The position numbers were made by a program, and so were the translations under genes. From Streptomyces violaceoruber (GTDB lineage Bacteria > Actinomycetota > Actinomycetes > Streptomycetales > Streptomycetaceae), in the NCBI RefSeq assembly GCF_033406955.1, contig NZ_CP137734.1:806001-870000 (forward strand): 64,000 bases of DNA. The letters are read 5' to 3'. Under the pieces are notes generated by a model. The model saw only the letters and a list, made by a program, of their open reading frames with translations, did not search any database and had not been told where the DNA came from. This document shows, piece by piece, positions 7,597-15,958 of this stretch. The number at the start of each line of letters is the position of its first letter. Within the stretch, counting starts at the first letter, position 1.

Positions 7597-8733
7597 ATGA
7601 CCACCACACTCGAGCACCCCCCTGTACAGCACGCCCCGGCCGACATCGCGAGCGGTGTCCTCGACATCGAAACGGGCGGCAAGGGGCGCCTGCGCGGCAG
7701 GAACCTCCAGCCCGAGCCGGCCGACCCGGCCCTCTCCCCCGCACTGATCCGCCGGCACGGGCTGCGCAGGGGCGACCTCGTCGAGGGGGTGTGCGGCGAC
7801 CGGCGCACCCTGACCGACGTCGTCCGCGTCAACGGGCGTACGCCCGACCGGCGGAGCCGGCCGCACTTCGCCGACCTGACCCCGCTGCACCCGCACGAGC
7901 GGCTGCGGCTCGAACACCCGGCGGCCGGTCTCGCCGGACGCGTCGTCGATCTGCTCGCCCCGGTCGGCAAGGGCCAGCGCGGACTGATCGTCGCCCCGCC
8001 GAAGACCGGCAAGACCGTCCTCCTCCAGCAGTTCGCCGCCGCGGTGGCCGGCAACCACCCCGAGGCCCGCCTGATGGTGGTGCTGCTCGACGAACGCCCC
8101 GAGGAGGTCACCGACATGCGGCGCTCGGTACGCGGCGAGGTCTACTCCTCGACCTTCGACCGGAGCGCCAGGCAGCACATCGCGCTCGCCGAGCTGGTGA
8201 TCGAGCGGGCCAAGCGGCTCGTCGAGGCCGGCGAGGACGTCGTCATCCTCCTCGACTCCCTCACCCGGCTGTGCAGGGCGCACAACAACGCCGCCTCCTC
8301 CGGCGGCCGCACGCTCAGCGGCGGCGTCGACGCCGGGGCGCTGCTGGGTCCCAAGCGGTTCTTCGGCGCGGCCCGCAAGGCGGAGGAGGGCGGTTCCCTC
8401 ACCATCCTCGCCACCGCCCTGGTCGAGACCGGCTCGCGTGCCGACGACTTCTACTTCGAGGAGCTGAAGAGCACCGGCAACATGGAACTGCGGCTGAGCC
8501 GGGAGCCGGCCTCCCGCCGGGTCTTCCCGGCCGTCGAACCGGTCGGCTCGGGCACCCGGCGCGAGGAGCTGCTGCTGTCCGGTGCCGAGACGACCGCCCT
8601 GCGCGGGCTGCGGCGGGCCCTGGTGGCCCGGGACGGGCAGTCCGGCCTGGAGACCCTGCTGGAGCGGCTGCGCCGGACGCCGGACAACGCCACGTTCCTG
8701 CGACAGGTCCAGCCGACGCTGCCCGCGGGCTGA
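7597..8733 (+). CDS. rho: Transcription termination factor Rho paralogue, short form
   Basis: A 378-aa Rho-type RecA-fold hexameric ATPase. The P-loop APPKTGKT is at residues 133-140, the catalytic-glutamate segment is [12 protein letters not shown], Walker B is [16 protein letters not shown], the Q-loop region is [29 protein letters not shown], and the arginine finger lies in [10 protein letters not shown]. It lacks the N-terminal helical domain and the long insertion of the main actinobacterial Rho. The OB-fold position that reads DGFGFLR in E. coli Rho is GGKGRLRG here, so the aromatic primary RNA-binding residues are absent. The ATG at 7597 has AAAGGA eight bases upstream. It is probably a second Rho with altered RNA recognition; whether it terminates transcription is unknown. 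Confidence 0.9.
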   Translation: MTTTLEHPPVQHAPADIASGVLDIETGGKGRLRGRNLQPEPADPALSPALIRRHGLRRGDLVEGVCGDRRTLTDVVRVNGRTPDRRSRPHFADLTPLHPHERLRLEHPAAGLAGRVVDLLAPVGKGQRGLIVAPPKTGKTVLLQQFAAAVAGNHPEARLMVVLLDERPEEVTDMRRSVRGEVYSSTFDRSARQHIALAELVIERAKRLVEAGEDVVILLDSLTRLCRAHNNAASSGGRTLSGGVDAGALLGPKRFFGAARKAEEGGSLTILATALVETGSRADDFYFEELKSTGNMELRLSREPASRRVFPAVEPVGSGTRREELLLSGAETTALRGLRRALVARDGQSGLETLLERLRRTPDNATFLRQVQPTLPAG

Positions 8734-8857
8734 CACCTCTCGCCGACGGCACCGGCCGGCACCTCCGTCTGCCCCGCGCTACGGCATCCGGGTGTTTGCG
8801 GGGCGGACCCGGCCCGGTCAGCGTGGCGACGTGAGGGGCCGTTCCTACGTTTGCGGT

Positions 8858-10033
8858 ATGACTATCGGATTCTCATCCCGGGCGGTTCGAGCCACCTGCA
8901 TGCTCTGCGCGGCAGGACTGCTGACGCTCGTGCCCGCCACCGCGGCCGCCCGCGCGGGGCGGCCGGACCCCGGTCCGCCCGGCGATGCGGCGGCGCCCCG
9001 GTCGTCGCCGCTGTACCGCTCCGGCACGCAGGTCCGGCCGCACCCCGCGGCGCCCCGGGTTCCCGAAGTCTCCGCCCTGTCCTGGGTCGTGGCCGACGCC
9101 GGTACGGGCGACGTGCTGGCGGCGAACGACGCCCACCGCGAGCTGCCCCCGGCCAGCACCCTCAAGACGCTGTTCGCGCTCACGGTGCTGCCCGCGCTGC
9201 CGGGCGGCATCCGGCACGAGGTGGGCCCCGAGGACCTGTCCGGCATCGGTCCGGGCAGCAGCCTGGTCGGTGTCGTCGAGGGCCAGACGTACCGCGTCTC
9301 CGACCTGTGGAACGGCGTCTTCCTCAACTCCGGGAACGACGCCGTGCACGTGCTCGCCTCGCTCACCGGCGGGTGGAGCGCCACGGCGGCCCGGATGCAG
9401 GCCGAGGCCCGCGCCCTCGGCGCCCGCGACACCCACGTCCGCTCGCCCGACGGGTACGACGCCCCGGGCCAGGTCTCCTCCGCGTACGACCTGGCCGTCT
9501 TCGGCCGGGAAGGGCTGCGGCGTCCCGACTTCGCGCGGTACTGCGCCAAGGTCGACGCGATGTTCCCCGGCCGCGACGGGAGCTCGTACGGGATCATGAA
9601 CACCAACCGGCTGCTCACCGGGGCCGACGGCGTGCAGCCGTACCCGGGGCTGATCGGGGTGAAGAACGGCTACACCAGCAACGCGGGCAACACGCTCATC
9701 GCCGCCGCCCGCCGCGACGGACGGACCCTGGTCGTCACGGTGATGAACCCGCAGGAGGGCGGCGGCCACGCCGTCTACGAGGAGGCCCGGGCACTGCTCG
9801 ACTGGGGCTTCGAGGCGGCCGGCGAGGTCGACCCGGTGGGCTCACTGGACCCCGAGGACCACCGGCCCCGGCAGGGACCGCAGGCCGTACCCGCGGCGGT
9901 GAGCGCGGCGAAGCCGGCCGAGGACGTGCCGGGTTGGCCGGAGACGGGCGCGATCCTCGGTGTCGCGGGGCTCGGCGCGGGCGTCATGGCGCTCGCCCTG
10001 CGGATCAAGCTCGTCCGGGACGACGGCAGTTGA
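8858..10033 (+). CDS. D-alanyl-D-alanine carboxypeptidase (PBP5-like, membrane anchored)
   Basis: A 391-aa penicillin-binding protein of the S11 family that trims stem peptides of peptidoglycan outside the membrane. The N-terminal signal is RATCMLCAAGLLTLVPATAAARA. The SxxK motif is S100-T-L-K103, the SxN motif is in LNSGNDAVH, and the third box reads KNG (VKNGYTSNAGNT) in place of KTG. A C-terminal hydrophobic segment, TGAILGVAGLGAGVMALAL followed by basic residues, would anchor it. The start has no ribosome site, but a TACGTT hexamer seven bases upstream suggests a leaderless message. It is convergent with glutaminase. Confidence 0.88.
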   Translation: MTIGFSSRAVRATCMLCAAGLLTLVPATAAARAGRPDPGPPGDAAAPRSSPLYRSGTQVRPHPAAPRVPEVSALSWVVADAGTGDVLAANDAHRELPPASTLKTLFALTVLPALPGGIRHEVGPEDLSGIGPGSSLVGVVEGQTYRVSDLWNGVFLNSGNDAVHVLASLTGGWSATAARMQAEARALGARDTHVRSPDGYDAPGQVSSAYDLAVFGREGLRRPDFARYCAKVDAMFPGRDGSSYGIMNTNRLLTGADGVQPYPGLIGVKNGYTSNAGNTLIAAARRDGRTLVVTVMNPQEGGGHAVYEEARALLDWGFEAAGEVDPVGSLDPEDHRPRQGPQAVPAAVSAAKPAEDVPGWPETGAILGVAGLGAGVMALALRIKLVRDDGS

Positions 10034-10064
10034 CGACGGCAGCCGACGGGAGCGCCACGCACGT

Positions 10065-10997
10065 TCAGAACACCGACAGCCCCGTGAGCGTCGTGAAGCG
10101 GTCCAAGGCCGCCACCCCGGCCACCGAGTTGCCCCGCTCGTCCAGGCCGGGGCCCCACACGCACAGCGTGCAGTGCCCCGGCACCACCGCGATGATGCCG
10201 CCGCCGACCCCGCTCTTGCCCGGCAGACCCACCCGGTGCGCGAAGTCGCCGGCCGCGTCGTAGGTCCCGCAGGTCAGCATCACCGCGTTGATCTGCTTGG
10301 CCCGGCTGCGGCTGAGCAGCCGGGTGCCGTCCGCACGGATGCCGTGCCGGGCCAGGAAGCCGGTGGCCAGGGCCAGGTCGGCGCAGGACGCGGCGACGGA
10401 GCACTGGCGGAAGTACTGGTCCAGGAGCACCGGGACGGGGTTGTCGATGTTGCCGTAGGACGCCATGAAGTGCGCCAGCGCGGCATTCCGGTCGCCGTGC
10501 GCGGCCTCGGAGGCGGCGACCTCCTCGTCGTGACCGAGGTCCGGGTTGCCGCTCTCGGCGCGCAGGAAGGCGAGCAGTTCGCCGGCCGCGTCGCCGGTGC
10601 GGGTGTGCAGCCGGTCGGTGACGACGAGGGCGCCCGCGTTGATGAACGGGTTGCGCGGGATGCCGTTCTCGTACTCCAGCTGCACCAGGGAGTTGAACGG
10701 GTTGCCGGACGGCTCGCGGCCCACGTGCTCCCACAGGGCGTCGCCCTCCCTGGCCAGGTCGAGGGCGAGGGTGAAGACCTTGGTGAGGGACTGCGCGGAG
10801 AACGGCTCCCGCCAGTCCCCCACCCCGTAGACCGTGCCGTCCAGCTCAGCGACGGCCATGCCGAAGCGGCGCGGGTCGCGGGCGGCGAGGGCGGGGATGT
10901 AGTCGGCGGGCCGGCCGCTGCCCGGGGTCCGCTCGATCTCCTCGGCGATGCGCTCCAGGACCGGCCGGAAGGTCGTCGGTGTGCTCATGATCGCCAT
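10065..10997 (-). CDS. glsA: Glutaminase A
   Basis: A 310-aa glutaminase of the serine beta-lactamase-like fold that hydrolyses L-glutamine to glutamate and ammonia. The catalytic serine segment is FSAQSLTKVF (SxxK), followed by NPFINAGALVV, the GDRNAALAHFMASYGNI region and GLPGKSGVGGGIIAVVPG near the C-terminus, all standard for GlsA. Two in-frame ATGs are possible (10997 and 10988). GGAGGG precedes both, spaced 3 nt from the first and 12 nt from the second; MSTPTTFRPVL at 10988 is the usual family N-terminus. Confidence 0.93.
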   Translation of the reverse strand: MAIMSTPTTFRPVLERIAEEIERTPGSGRPADYIPALAARDPRRFGMAVAELDGTVYGVGDWREPFSAQSLTKVFTLALDLAREGDALWEHVGREPSGNPFNSLVQLEYENGIPRNPFINAGALVVTDRLHTRTGDAAGELLAFLRAESGNPDLGHDEEVAASEAAHGDRNAALAHFMASYGNIDNPVPVLLDQYFRQCSVAASCADLALATGFLARHGIRADGTRLLSRSRAKQINAVMLTCGTYDAAGDFAHRVGLPGKSGVGGGIIAVVPGHCTLCVWGPGLDERGNSVAGVAALDRFTTLTGLSVF

Positions 10998-11132
10998 TCT
11001 CCCTCCGGGCCGGCCCGGGCGGCGGGAGGCCCGCGGTGGGTGGACCCCCGCACCGGGGTGGTGCTGGCCTCACCCCCACTTCGGGGGTAGCCGTCATCCC
11101 CCCGCCGAAGGCCAGCCCACATACTGTGGCGC

Positions 11133-12191
11133 ATGGCCAACCCAACGGTGCTCATCGAGAGCCTGCCCACGCCCGCACAGGAGAAGGATCGCGAAAGGGG
11201 AAGCGACTTTTCCGAACTCTCCCGGCGAATAGCCGGCGCGGGGCTGCTCCGGCGTCGCCCGCTGTACTACACGGTCCGCTTCGGCGCCGTCGCCCTCGCG
11301 CTCGCCGGCGGTGTCGCCGCGTTCGTCGCCCTGGGGGACAGCTGGAGCCAGCTGTTCGTCGCGGTCGCCCTCGCCGTCGTCTTCGGCCAGCTCGGACTGG
11401 CCGCCCACGACCTCGCCCACCGGCAGGTCTTCACGCGCCGGCGCCCCAGCGAGGCGGGCGGTCTGCTGACGGCCAACCTGCTGCTCGGCATGAGCTACGG
11501 CTGGTGGATGAACAAGCACACCCGCCACCACGCGAACCCGAATCACGAGGAGAAGGACCCGGACGTCTCCCCCGACATCCTGGTGTGGTCGCGGGGTCAG
11601 GCGAGCCGGGCGACCGGGCTGCCGCGGTTCGTCGGCAGGCACCAGGCGGCCCTGTTCTTCCCGCTGCTGACGCTGGAGGGCCTGAACCTGAGCTTCAACA
11701 GCTTCAAGGCGCTCGGCAGCCGGGCCGTGAAACGGCCGGTCCTGGAGGGCACGCTGCTCGTCGCCCACTTCGCCGTGTACTTCGGCGGCCTGTTCACGGT
11801 CCTCTCCCCGGGCAAGGCGCTCGTCTTCCTCGCCGTCCACCAGGGACTGTTCGGGATCTACCTGGGCTCGGTCTTCGCCCCCAACCACAAGGGCATGCCG
11901 ATGATCGAGGAGGGCATGCGGCTGGACTTCCTGCGCCGTCAGGTCCTGACCTCCCGCAACGTGCGGGGCGGTGCGCTCGTCGACGCCTTCATGGGCGGCC
12001 TCAACTACCAGATCGAGCACCACCTGTTCCCCAGTATGCCGACCCCCGCCCTCGGCCGGGCCCAGGCCATCACCGAGGCGTACTGCGCCGAGTTGGGCGT
12101 GCCCTACCACCAGACGGGGCTGCTGGCCTCGCACCGCGAGGCCCTGCGGCACATGAGGAGCGTTGGGGAGCCGCTGCGCGCCGCTCGCTGA
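11133..12191 (+). CDS. Membrane fatty acid desaturase
   Basis: A 352-aa di-iron acyl desaturase. The three histidine boxes are HDLAH (near residue 90), HTRHH (near 130) and the QIEHH box in NYQIEHHLFPSMP (near 295), as in front-end/linoleoyl-type desaturases. Paired hydrophobic stretches fall around residues 48-85 and 205-245. It inserts a double bond into membrane lipid acyl chains. A TACTGT hexamer ends 6 nt before the ATG and no ribosome site is present, so the message may be leaderless. It is convergent with uppP, with 22 nt between stops. Confidence 0.9.
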   Translation: MANPTVLIESLPTPAQEKDRERGSDFSELSRRIAGAGLLRRRPLYYTVRFGAVALALAGGVAAFVALGDSWSQLFVAVALAVVFGQLGLAAHDLAHRQVFTRRRPSEAGGLLTANLLLGMSYGWWMNKHTRHHANPNHEEKDPDVSPDILVWSRGQASRATGLPRFVGRHQAALFFPLLTLEGLNLSFNSFKALGSRAVKRPVLEGTLLVAHFAVYFGGLFTVLSPGKALVFLAVHQGLFGIYLGSVFAPNHKGMPMIEEGMRLDFLRRQVLTSRNVRGGALVDAFMGGLNYQIEHHLFPSMPTPALGRAQAITEAYCAELGVPYHQTGLLASHREALRHMRSVGEPLRAAR

Positions 12192-12213
12192 GCAGCGGTC
12201 GGCTGCGCGGCGG

Positions 12214-13050
12214 TCAGCTGTGCAGCACGCCGGTGCCCAGCAGCCCGAACAGCAGGACGCCGACCGCGATCCGGTAGACGACGAACGAGTTGAAGGTGTG
12301 CTTGGCGACGAACTTCAGCAGCCAGGCGATGGAGGCGTAGGCCACCACGAAGGAGACGAGGGTGCCGACCGCCAGGGGCGCGGCACCCGCTCCCGTGCCC
12401 AGGGCGTCCTTCAGCTCGTAGAGCCCGGCTCCGGTCAGGGCCGGGATGCCGAGGAAGAAGGACAGCCGGGTGGCGGCGACCCGGTCCAGGTCGAGCATCA
12501 GCGCGGTGGACATGGTGGCGCCGGAACGGGAGAAGCCCGGGAAGAGCAGGGCGAGGATCTGTGAGCCGCCGACCAGCATGGCGTCCTTGAAGGACGTGTC
12601 GTCCTCGCCCCGCTTGTGCCGGCCGGTGCGGTCGGCCCACCACATCACGCCACTGCCGACGATCAGCGAGCCCGCCACCACCCACAGCGAGGCGAGCGGG
12701 CCCTTGATCAGGGGCTTGGCGGCCAGGCCGACGAGGACGATGGGGATGGTGGCGTAGATGACCCACCAGGCGAACCTGTAGTCGTGGTGGTACCGCTCCT
12801 CGCGGTCGCGCAGCCCGCGGCCCCAGGCGGAGACGATCCGCATGATGTCCTTGGAGAAGTAGACGAGCACGGCGGCGATCGCGCCGACCTGGATGACCGC
12901 GGAGAAACCGATGACGGCGTCGTCGTCGACCGGGATGCCCATCAGCCCCTCGACGATCTTGAGGTGTCCGGTGGAGGAGACGGGCAGGAACTCGGTCACC
13001 CCCTCGACGGCTCCGAGGACGACGGCCTGACCGATGCTGATGGCGCTCAT
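12214..13050 (-). CDS. uppP: Undecaprenyl-diphosphate phosphatase (UppP/BacA)
   Basis: A 278-aa integral membrane phosphatase that recycles undecaprenyl pyrophosphate and can confer bacitracin tolerance. The family signatures are VEGVTEFLPVSSTGHLKIVEGLMG near the N-terminus and LFPGFSRSGATMSTALMLDLDRVAATRLSFFLGIPALTGAGLYELK in the middle, which contain the catalytic glutamate/serine/arginine residues. Seven to eight hydrophobic segments follow the usual pattern. It is 39 nt downstream of the second crcB, so it may be the last gene of that leftward transcript. Confidence 0.95.
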   Translation of the reverse strand: MSAISIGQAVVLGAVEGVTEFLPVSSTGHLKIVEGLMGIPVDDDAVIGFSAVIQVGAIAAVLVYFSKDIMRIVSAWGRGLRDREERYHHDYRFAWWVIYATIPIVLVGLAAKPLIKGPLASLWVVAGSLIVGSGVMWWADRTGRHKRGEDDTSFKDAMLVGGSQILALLFPGFSRSGATMSTALMLDLDRVAATRLSFFLGIPALTGAGLYELKDALGTGAGAAPLAVGTLVSFVVAYASIAWLLKFVAKHTFNSFVVYRIAVGVLLFGLLGTGVLHS

Positions 13051-13089
13051 GGCATCCAGTTCCTACTACACCAAGCTGTGTGCCCGGCG

Positions 13090-13464
13090 TCAGGTCCAGA
13101 GCGCGTCGGCCAGAGTCACCCCCGCGAACGCCGCCGCGAGGCCGGCCGCCACGCTTCCCCCCACGTTCACCGCGGCGTGCAGGCGCGCGCCGGTCTCGGT
13201 CAGCCGGAGCGTCTCGTAGGAGAAGGTCGAGTAGGTGGTGAGGGCGCCGCACAGGCCGGTGCCCAGCAGCAGCCGCAGGTCGGAGCCGACCGCTCCGGCC
13301 AGGGCGGCGCCGGTCAGCAGGCCGAGGACGACGCTGCCGATCACGTTCACCGTGAAGGTGCCCCAGGGGAAGACGGAGTCGTGCCGGGACTGCACGGCGC
13401 GGTCGGTGAGGTAGCGCAGCGGGGCGCCGATCATGCCGCCCGCGACGACCAGCAGCCAGTTCAC
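13090..13464 (-). CDS. crcB: Fluoride channel CrcB (Fluc), second copy
   Basis: A 124-aa four-helix membrane protein of the Fluc/CrcB family, which exports fluoride as an antiparallel dimer. Recognisable parts are [36 protein letters not shown] and [15 protein letters not shown] (the phenylalanine-lined pore segment). The GTG start at 13464 overlaps the DUF190 stop as GTGA, indicating translational coupling. The frame extends further 5', but that extension lies inside the DUF190 gene. Paired crcB genes in actinobacteria are thought to form heterodimers. Confidence 0.9.
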   Translation of the reverse strand: MNWLLVVAGGMIGAPLRYLTDRAVQSRHDSVFPWGTFTVNVIGSVVLGLLTGAALAGAVGSDLRLLLGTGLCGALTTYSTFSYETLRLTETGARLHAAVNVGGSVAAGLAAAFAGVTLADALWT

Positions 13465-13805
13465 GACGGCCTCCGGCCCTCGTACCTGACGACCTCGCAC
13501 GGGTTGAGGGTGACCAGGCCCTCGGTGACGAGTTCGTCGAGCAGCGGCAGGAAGCCCCGTACCCGCTCCTCGGTGTCGACGACGACGACGGCCACCGGCA
13601 GGTCCTCGCTCAGGGACAGCAGCCGGGTGGTGTGGACGATCGAGGAGGCACCGAAGCCCTCGACGCCGCGGAAGACGCTGGCACCGGCGAGGCCCGCGGC
13701 GTGGGCGCGGTGGACGATCTCCGAGTACAGGGGGCGGTGGTGCCAGGTGTCGTTCTCGCCGACGTACACGGTCAGGCGCAGGGCGCTGCCGGTCAGCCTC
13801 GTCAT
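13461..13805 (-). CDS. DUF190-family protein between the two crcB genes
   Basis: A 114-aa DUF190 protein with a ferredoxin-like, PII-related small domain: [74 protein letters not shown]. No catalytic residues are known for the family. It overlaps the upstream crcB by ATGA and the downstream crcB by GTGA, so all three are translated as a tight unit. By analogy with PII proteins it might modulate the channel; that is inference only. Confidence 0.88.
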   Translation of the reverse strand: MTRLTGSALRLTVYVGENDTWHHRPLYSEIVHRAHAAGLAGASVFRGVEGFGASSIVHTTRLLSLSEDLPVAVVVVDTEERVRGFLPLLDELVTEGLVTLNPCEVVRYEGRRPS

Positions 13806-14266
13806 GACTGCCTCCACTTCAGGACCCGGCGGGCCGCCCATGCGGCGAGCCACACCGCCGTGAGTGCCGCGAGCGGGGTCGCGGCGAGGTAGGCCAGGCC
13901 GGTGGGGAGCCGGCCGTCGGCGAACAGGGACCGGCTGTCGACGGCGTAGGTGGAGAAGGTGGTGAAGCCGCCGAGCACACCGGTGCCGAAGAAGGGCCGG
14001 ACCAGACGGTGGGCGGGCCGGACCTCGGTGATGACCACCATGAACACGCCGATCACGGCACAGCCCACGGCGTTGACCCCGAAGGTCGTCCAGGGGAAGC
14101 CCCCGGCCGGTGTCGGCCACCAGAGGGAGGCCGCGTAGCGGGCGGCGGCTCCGGTGCCCCCGCCCAGGGCCACGACCGCGACGACGGGTGCCTGGGTGCG
14201 CCATCCGGACCGGCTCGGGGCGGCGGCCCGGATGCCGCCGGGGCGCCCGGTCCTCGGGACTGTCAT
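13802..14266 (-). CDS. crcB: Fluoride channel CrcB (Fluc), first copy
   Basis: A 154-aa CrcB protein with a 28-residue Arg/Pro-rich cytoplasmic extension before the first helix. Signatures are [40 protein letters not shown] and [18 protein letters not shown]. It heads the crcB-DUF190-crcB transcript. The leader upstream of 14266 has no recognisable fluoride riboswitch. Together with the copy at 13090 it probably makes a two-subunit fluoride exporter. Confidence 0.9.
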   Translation of the reverse strand: MTVPRTGRPGGIRAAAPSRSGWRTQAPVVAVVALGGGTGAAARYAASLWWPTPAGGFPWTTFGVNAVGCAVIGVFMVVITEVRPAHRLVRPFFGTGVLGGFTTFSTYAVDSRSLFADGRLPTGLAYLAATPLAALTAVWLAAWAARRVLKWRQS

Positions 14267-14478
14267 GGTCGTACGTCTCCTACTCGCCGGGCAGGGGGAT
14301 GCCCTCCTGCGCTAGTCAAGTAGGGACCGTTGGCGGCGTCCGAGCCGCGGTTGGGGTACGGCGGGCCCCACCGCCGCGCCGCGCCCCTGCGGGCCGCGGC
14401 TGATGCTCAGCGTAACGCCGGGGCGGCGTCCGGGTCACTCCGGGAGGGCGCTCCGGTCCCGGCGGGAGGCGTCCGCGC

Positions 14479-14766
14479 CTACCATCCCTTCTCGAACATC
14501 CGGGCCACCTCGGCGATCCGCACCTCGTCGCGCCGGTAGTAGGTGCGGCGGCGGATCCGGGTGGCGCGCAGCAGGCCGAGACGGGTGAGCAGCCCGAGGT
14601 GGGTCTCGGCGACCCGGCGGGAGACGCCCAGCCTGGCGGCGACGGGGCCCGCGTGGACACCGTGCTCCGCGGGGTCGGCGTGACGCTGCGGCGGGAAGTG
14701 CGCGGCCGGGTCCTTCAGCCACTCCAGGATGTCGAGACGCGTGCCGTGCACGGGGGTCCTCAGCAT
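14479..14766 (-). CDS. ArsR-like winged-helix regulator
   Basis: A 95-aa helix-turn-helix protein: RLDILEWLKDPAAHFPPQ, then GPVAARLGVSRRVAETHLGLLTRLGLLRATRIRRRTYYRRDEVRIAEVARMFEKGW. This is the compact ArsR-type fold with the wing RIRRRTYYRRDE. No cysteine metal site is present, so it is not a classical metal sensor. GGAGGGAGG upstream supports the ATG at 14766; longer frames only add noncoding leader. It is divergent from the MarR gene at 14896 and shares the 129-nt control region. Confidence 0.8.
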   Translation of the reverse strand: MLRTPVHGTRLDILEWLKDPAAHFPPQRHADPAEHGVHAGPVAARLGVSRRVAETHLGLLTRLGLLRATRIRRRTYYRRDEVRIAEVARMFEKGW

Positions 14767-14827
14767 CTCGTCCTCCCTCCGTGCGGGCCCGCCCGTACCG
14801 TGTCCCTCCACCTTCCCGCGGCCGGAC

Positions 14828-14876
14828 CCCGGTTGTCCGGCAACCGGGCCATTTGCACATTCAACCAATATCGGTT
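14828..14876. promoter_or_regulatory. Dyads in the divergent ArsR-like/MarR control region
   Basis: A perfect 8-bp inverted repeat, CCCGGTTG (14828-14835) and CAACCGGG (14841-14848) with a 5-nt spacer, is followed by AACC (14863-14866) and GGTT (14873-14876). Both lie between the two divergent starts. The second dyad sits between a TTCAAC element (14860-14865) and the TACCGT -10 of the MarR gene, so a protein bound there would block that promoter. Confidence 0.45.
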
Positions 14877-14883
14877 CCGGTGC

Positions 14884-14889
14884 TACCGT
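14884..14889 (+). promoter_or_regulatory. Probable -10 of a leaderless MarR message
   Basis: TACCGT (TAnnnT) lies seven bases before the ATG at 14896, with TTCAAC 18 nt further upstream. No ribosome site precedes the ATG. The spacing predicts transcription starting at or beside the start codon. Confidence 0.45.
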
Positions 14890-14895
14890 TCAGTC

Positions 14896-15303
14896 ATGGG
14901 AGCCAGGACGGCCGGTGCGCCGCTCGAGGAACGGTGGCGGGACATCCTGTCGGTGCACGCACGCACGATGTGCGAGATCGACCGGGCCCTGCACCCGCAC
15001 GGGCTGGGCGCGAGCGACTTCGAGGTGCTCGACCTCCTCGTGACGGGGGCGCCCGACGACGGCGACCGGTGCCGGGTGCAGAACCTGGTCGGCCGGGTCC
15101 ACCTCAGTCAGAGCGCGCTGTCCCGGCTCATCGCCCGGCTGGAGAAGGACGGGCTGGTCCGGCGCTCCATGTGCGCGGAGGACCGGCGCGGCGTGTACGT
15201 CACGCCGACCTCCAGGGGCCGGGAGCTGCACGCGGAGATACTGCCGCTGCAGCGGGCCGCGCTGGCCCGCACGCTCGGCGACGACGAAGGCCCCCGCCCC
15301 TGA
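14896..15303 (+). CDS. MarR-family transcriptional regulator
   Basis: A 135-aa MarR protein: ILSVHARTMCEIDRALHPHGLGASDFEVLDLLV, the recognition helix in LSQSALSRLIARLEKDGLVRR, and the wing MCAEDRRGVYVTPTSRGRELH. Cys27 and Cys93 are candidate redox residues in the dimer region and wing, but nothing shows that they are used. The stop codon lies in the loop of a strong hairpin shared with the convergent SseB-like gene. Confidence 0.88.
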   Translation: MGARTAGAPLEERWRDILSVHARTMCEIDRALHPHGLGASDFEVLDLLVTGAPDDGDRCRVQNLVGRVHLSQSALSRLIARLEKDGLVRRSMCAEDRRGVYVTPTSRGRELHAEILPLQRAALARTLGDDEGPRP

Positions 15304-15322
15304 CCGGGGGCGCGGGCCTTCG
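15286..15322. terminator. Bidirectional hairpin between MarR and SseB-like genes
   Basis: The arms 15286-15300 (GAAGGCCCCCGCCCC) and 15305-15322 (CGGGGGCGCGGGCCTTCG) are complementary apart from one bulge/mismatch. The loop holds the MarR stop codon. It lies between convergent genes, as expected for a shared terminator. Confidence 0.7.
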
Positions 15323-15336
15323 CCCCGGCCTCGGCC

Positions 15337-15747
15337 TCAGGTGCGGGCCAGCAGGGTGCGCACACCGTCCGAGGTGAGGGTGAGGCGGTGCTCCGAGCCG
15401 GCGTCGATGGACAGTGACAGGTCGTCGGCCGGCCACTGCGCGGCGAGGGCGCCCAGCGGCACCATGCGGTAGCGGGAGACGTACGGCAGCAGGTCGGCCA
15501 TCTCCACTTCCGAGGTGAACACGGGCACCACCTGGCCCCCGCCCTGCTGCTCCAGGACCGGCAGGGCCAGCATCCCGGGGTCGGCGGCGTCCTGGTCGTT
15601 CGCGTCGTCGGGCACCGGCACGAGGACGTCACTGCTCGCGAGCGTGTCGAGCGCCGCCGTGTTGTCGGCGGTCTCGGTGGTCTCGGCGAGCGTGTCCAGT
15701 GCCCGCTGCGCGGGTGTCACGGGGTGGTCGTTCGCAGGTGTCTCCAT
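15337..15747 (-). CDS. SseB-like protein
   Basis: A 136-aa protein with the SseB N-terminal-domain pattern: ALDTLASSDVLVPVPD, then MLALPVLEQQGGGQVVPVFTSEVEMADLLPYVSRYRMVPLGALAAQWPADDLSLSIDAGSEHRLTLTSDGVRTLL. Streptomyces genomes hold several such proteins; SseB-domain proteins are poorly understood. It is monocistronic and divergent from gap, about 210 nt away. Confidence 0.75.
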   Translation of the reverse strand: METPANDHPVTPAQRALDTLAETTETADNTAALDTLASSDVLVPVPDDANDQDAADPGMLALPVLEQQGGGQVVPVFTSEVEMADLLPYVSRYRMVPLGALAAQWPADDLSLSIDAGSEHRLTLTSDGVRTLLART

Positions 15748-15876
15748 GGCATTTTCCCTGGTAGCGGCGGCGTTGCGGCCCGCACGGACGATCGGCGCGG
15801 ACGCGGTCCAGCCTCGCGTACCCGGTCACCCACGGCGCAACCCTGTTCGAGCCACGCGCACGATCCCGTACTCATC

Positions 15877-15906
15877 TGATCAGCAAGGGGCCCACTTGAT
15901 CGATCA
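15877..15906. promoter_or_regulatory. Paired palindromes upstream of gap
   Basis: TGATCA (15877-15882) and the perfect 10-bp palindrome TGATCGATCA (15897-15906) are centred 22 bp apart, two helical turns, about 55-80 nt before the gap start. TTGATC at 15896-15901 could double as a -35, although the spacing to TAGCAT at 15922 is 20 nt, longer than usual. This is a candidate operator for a dimer pair. Confidence 0.35.
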
Positions 15907-15958
15907 GTAACGCGGTGGGGTTAGCATATGAGCGCCGCCTAGCTCGAAAGATAGAGAC

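Noticed and set aside
14267..14340. Fluoride riboswitch in the leader of the first crcB gene
   Set aside because: The leader contains a short imperfect hairpin (CAGGAGGG/CCCCCTG) but not the conserved GAUG and pseudoknot elements of the fluoride riboswitch.
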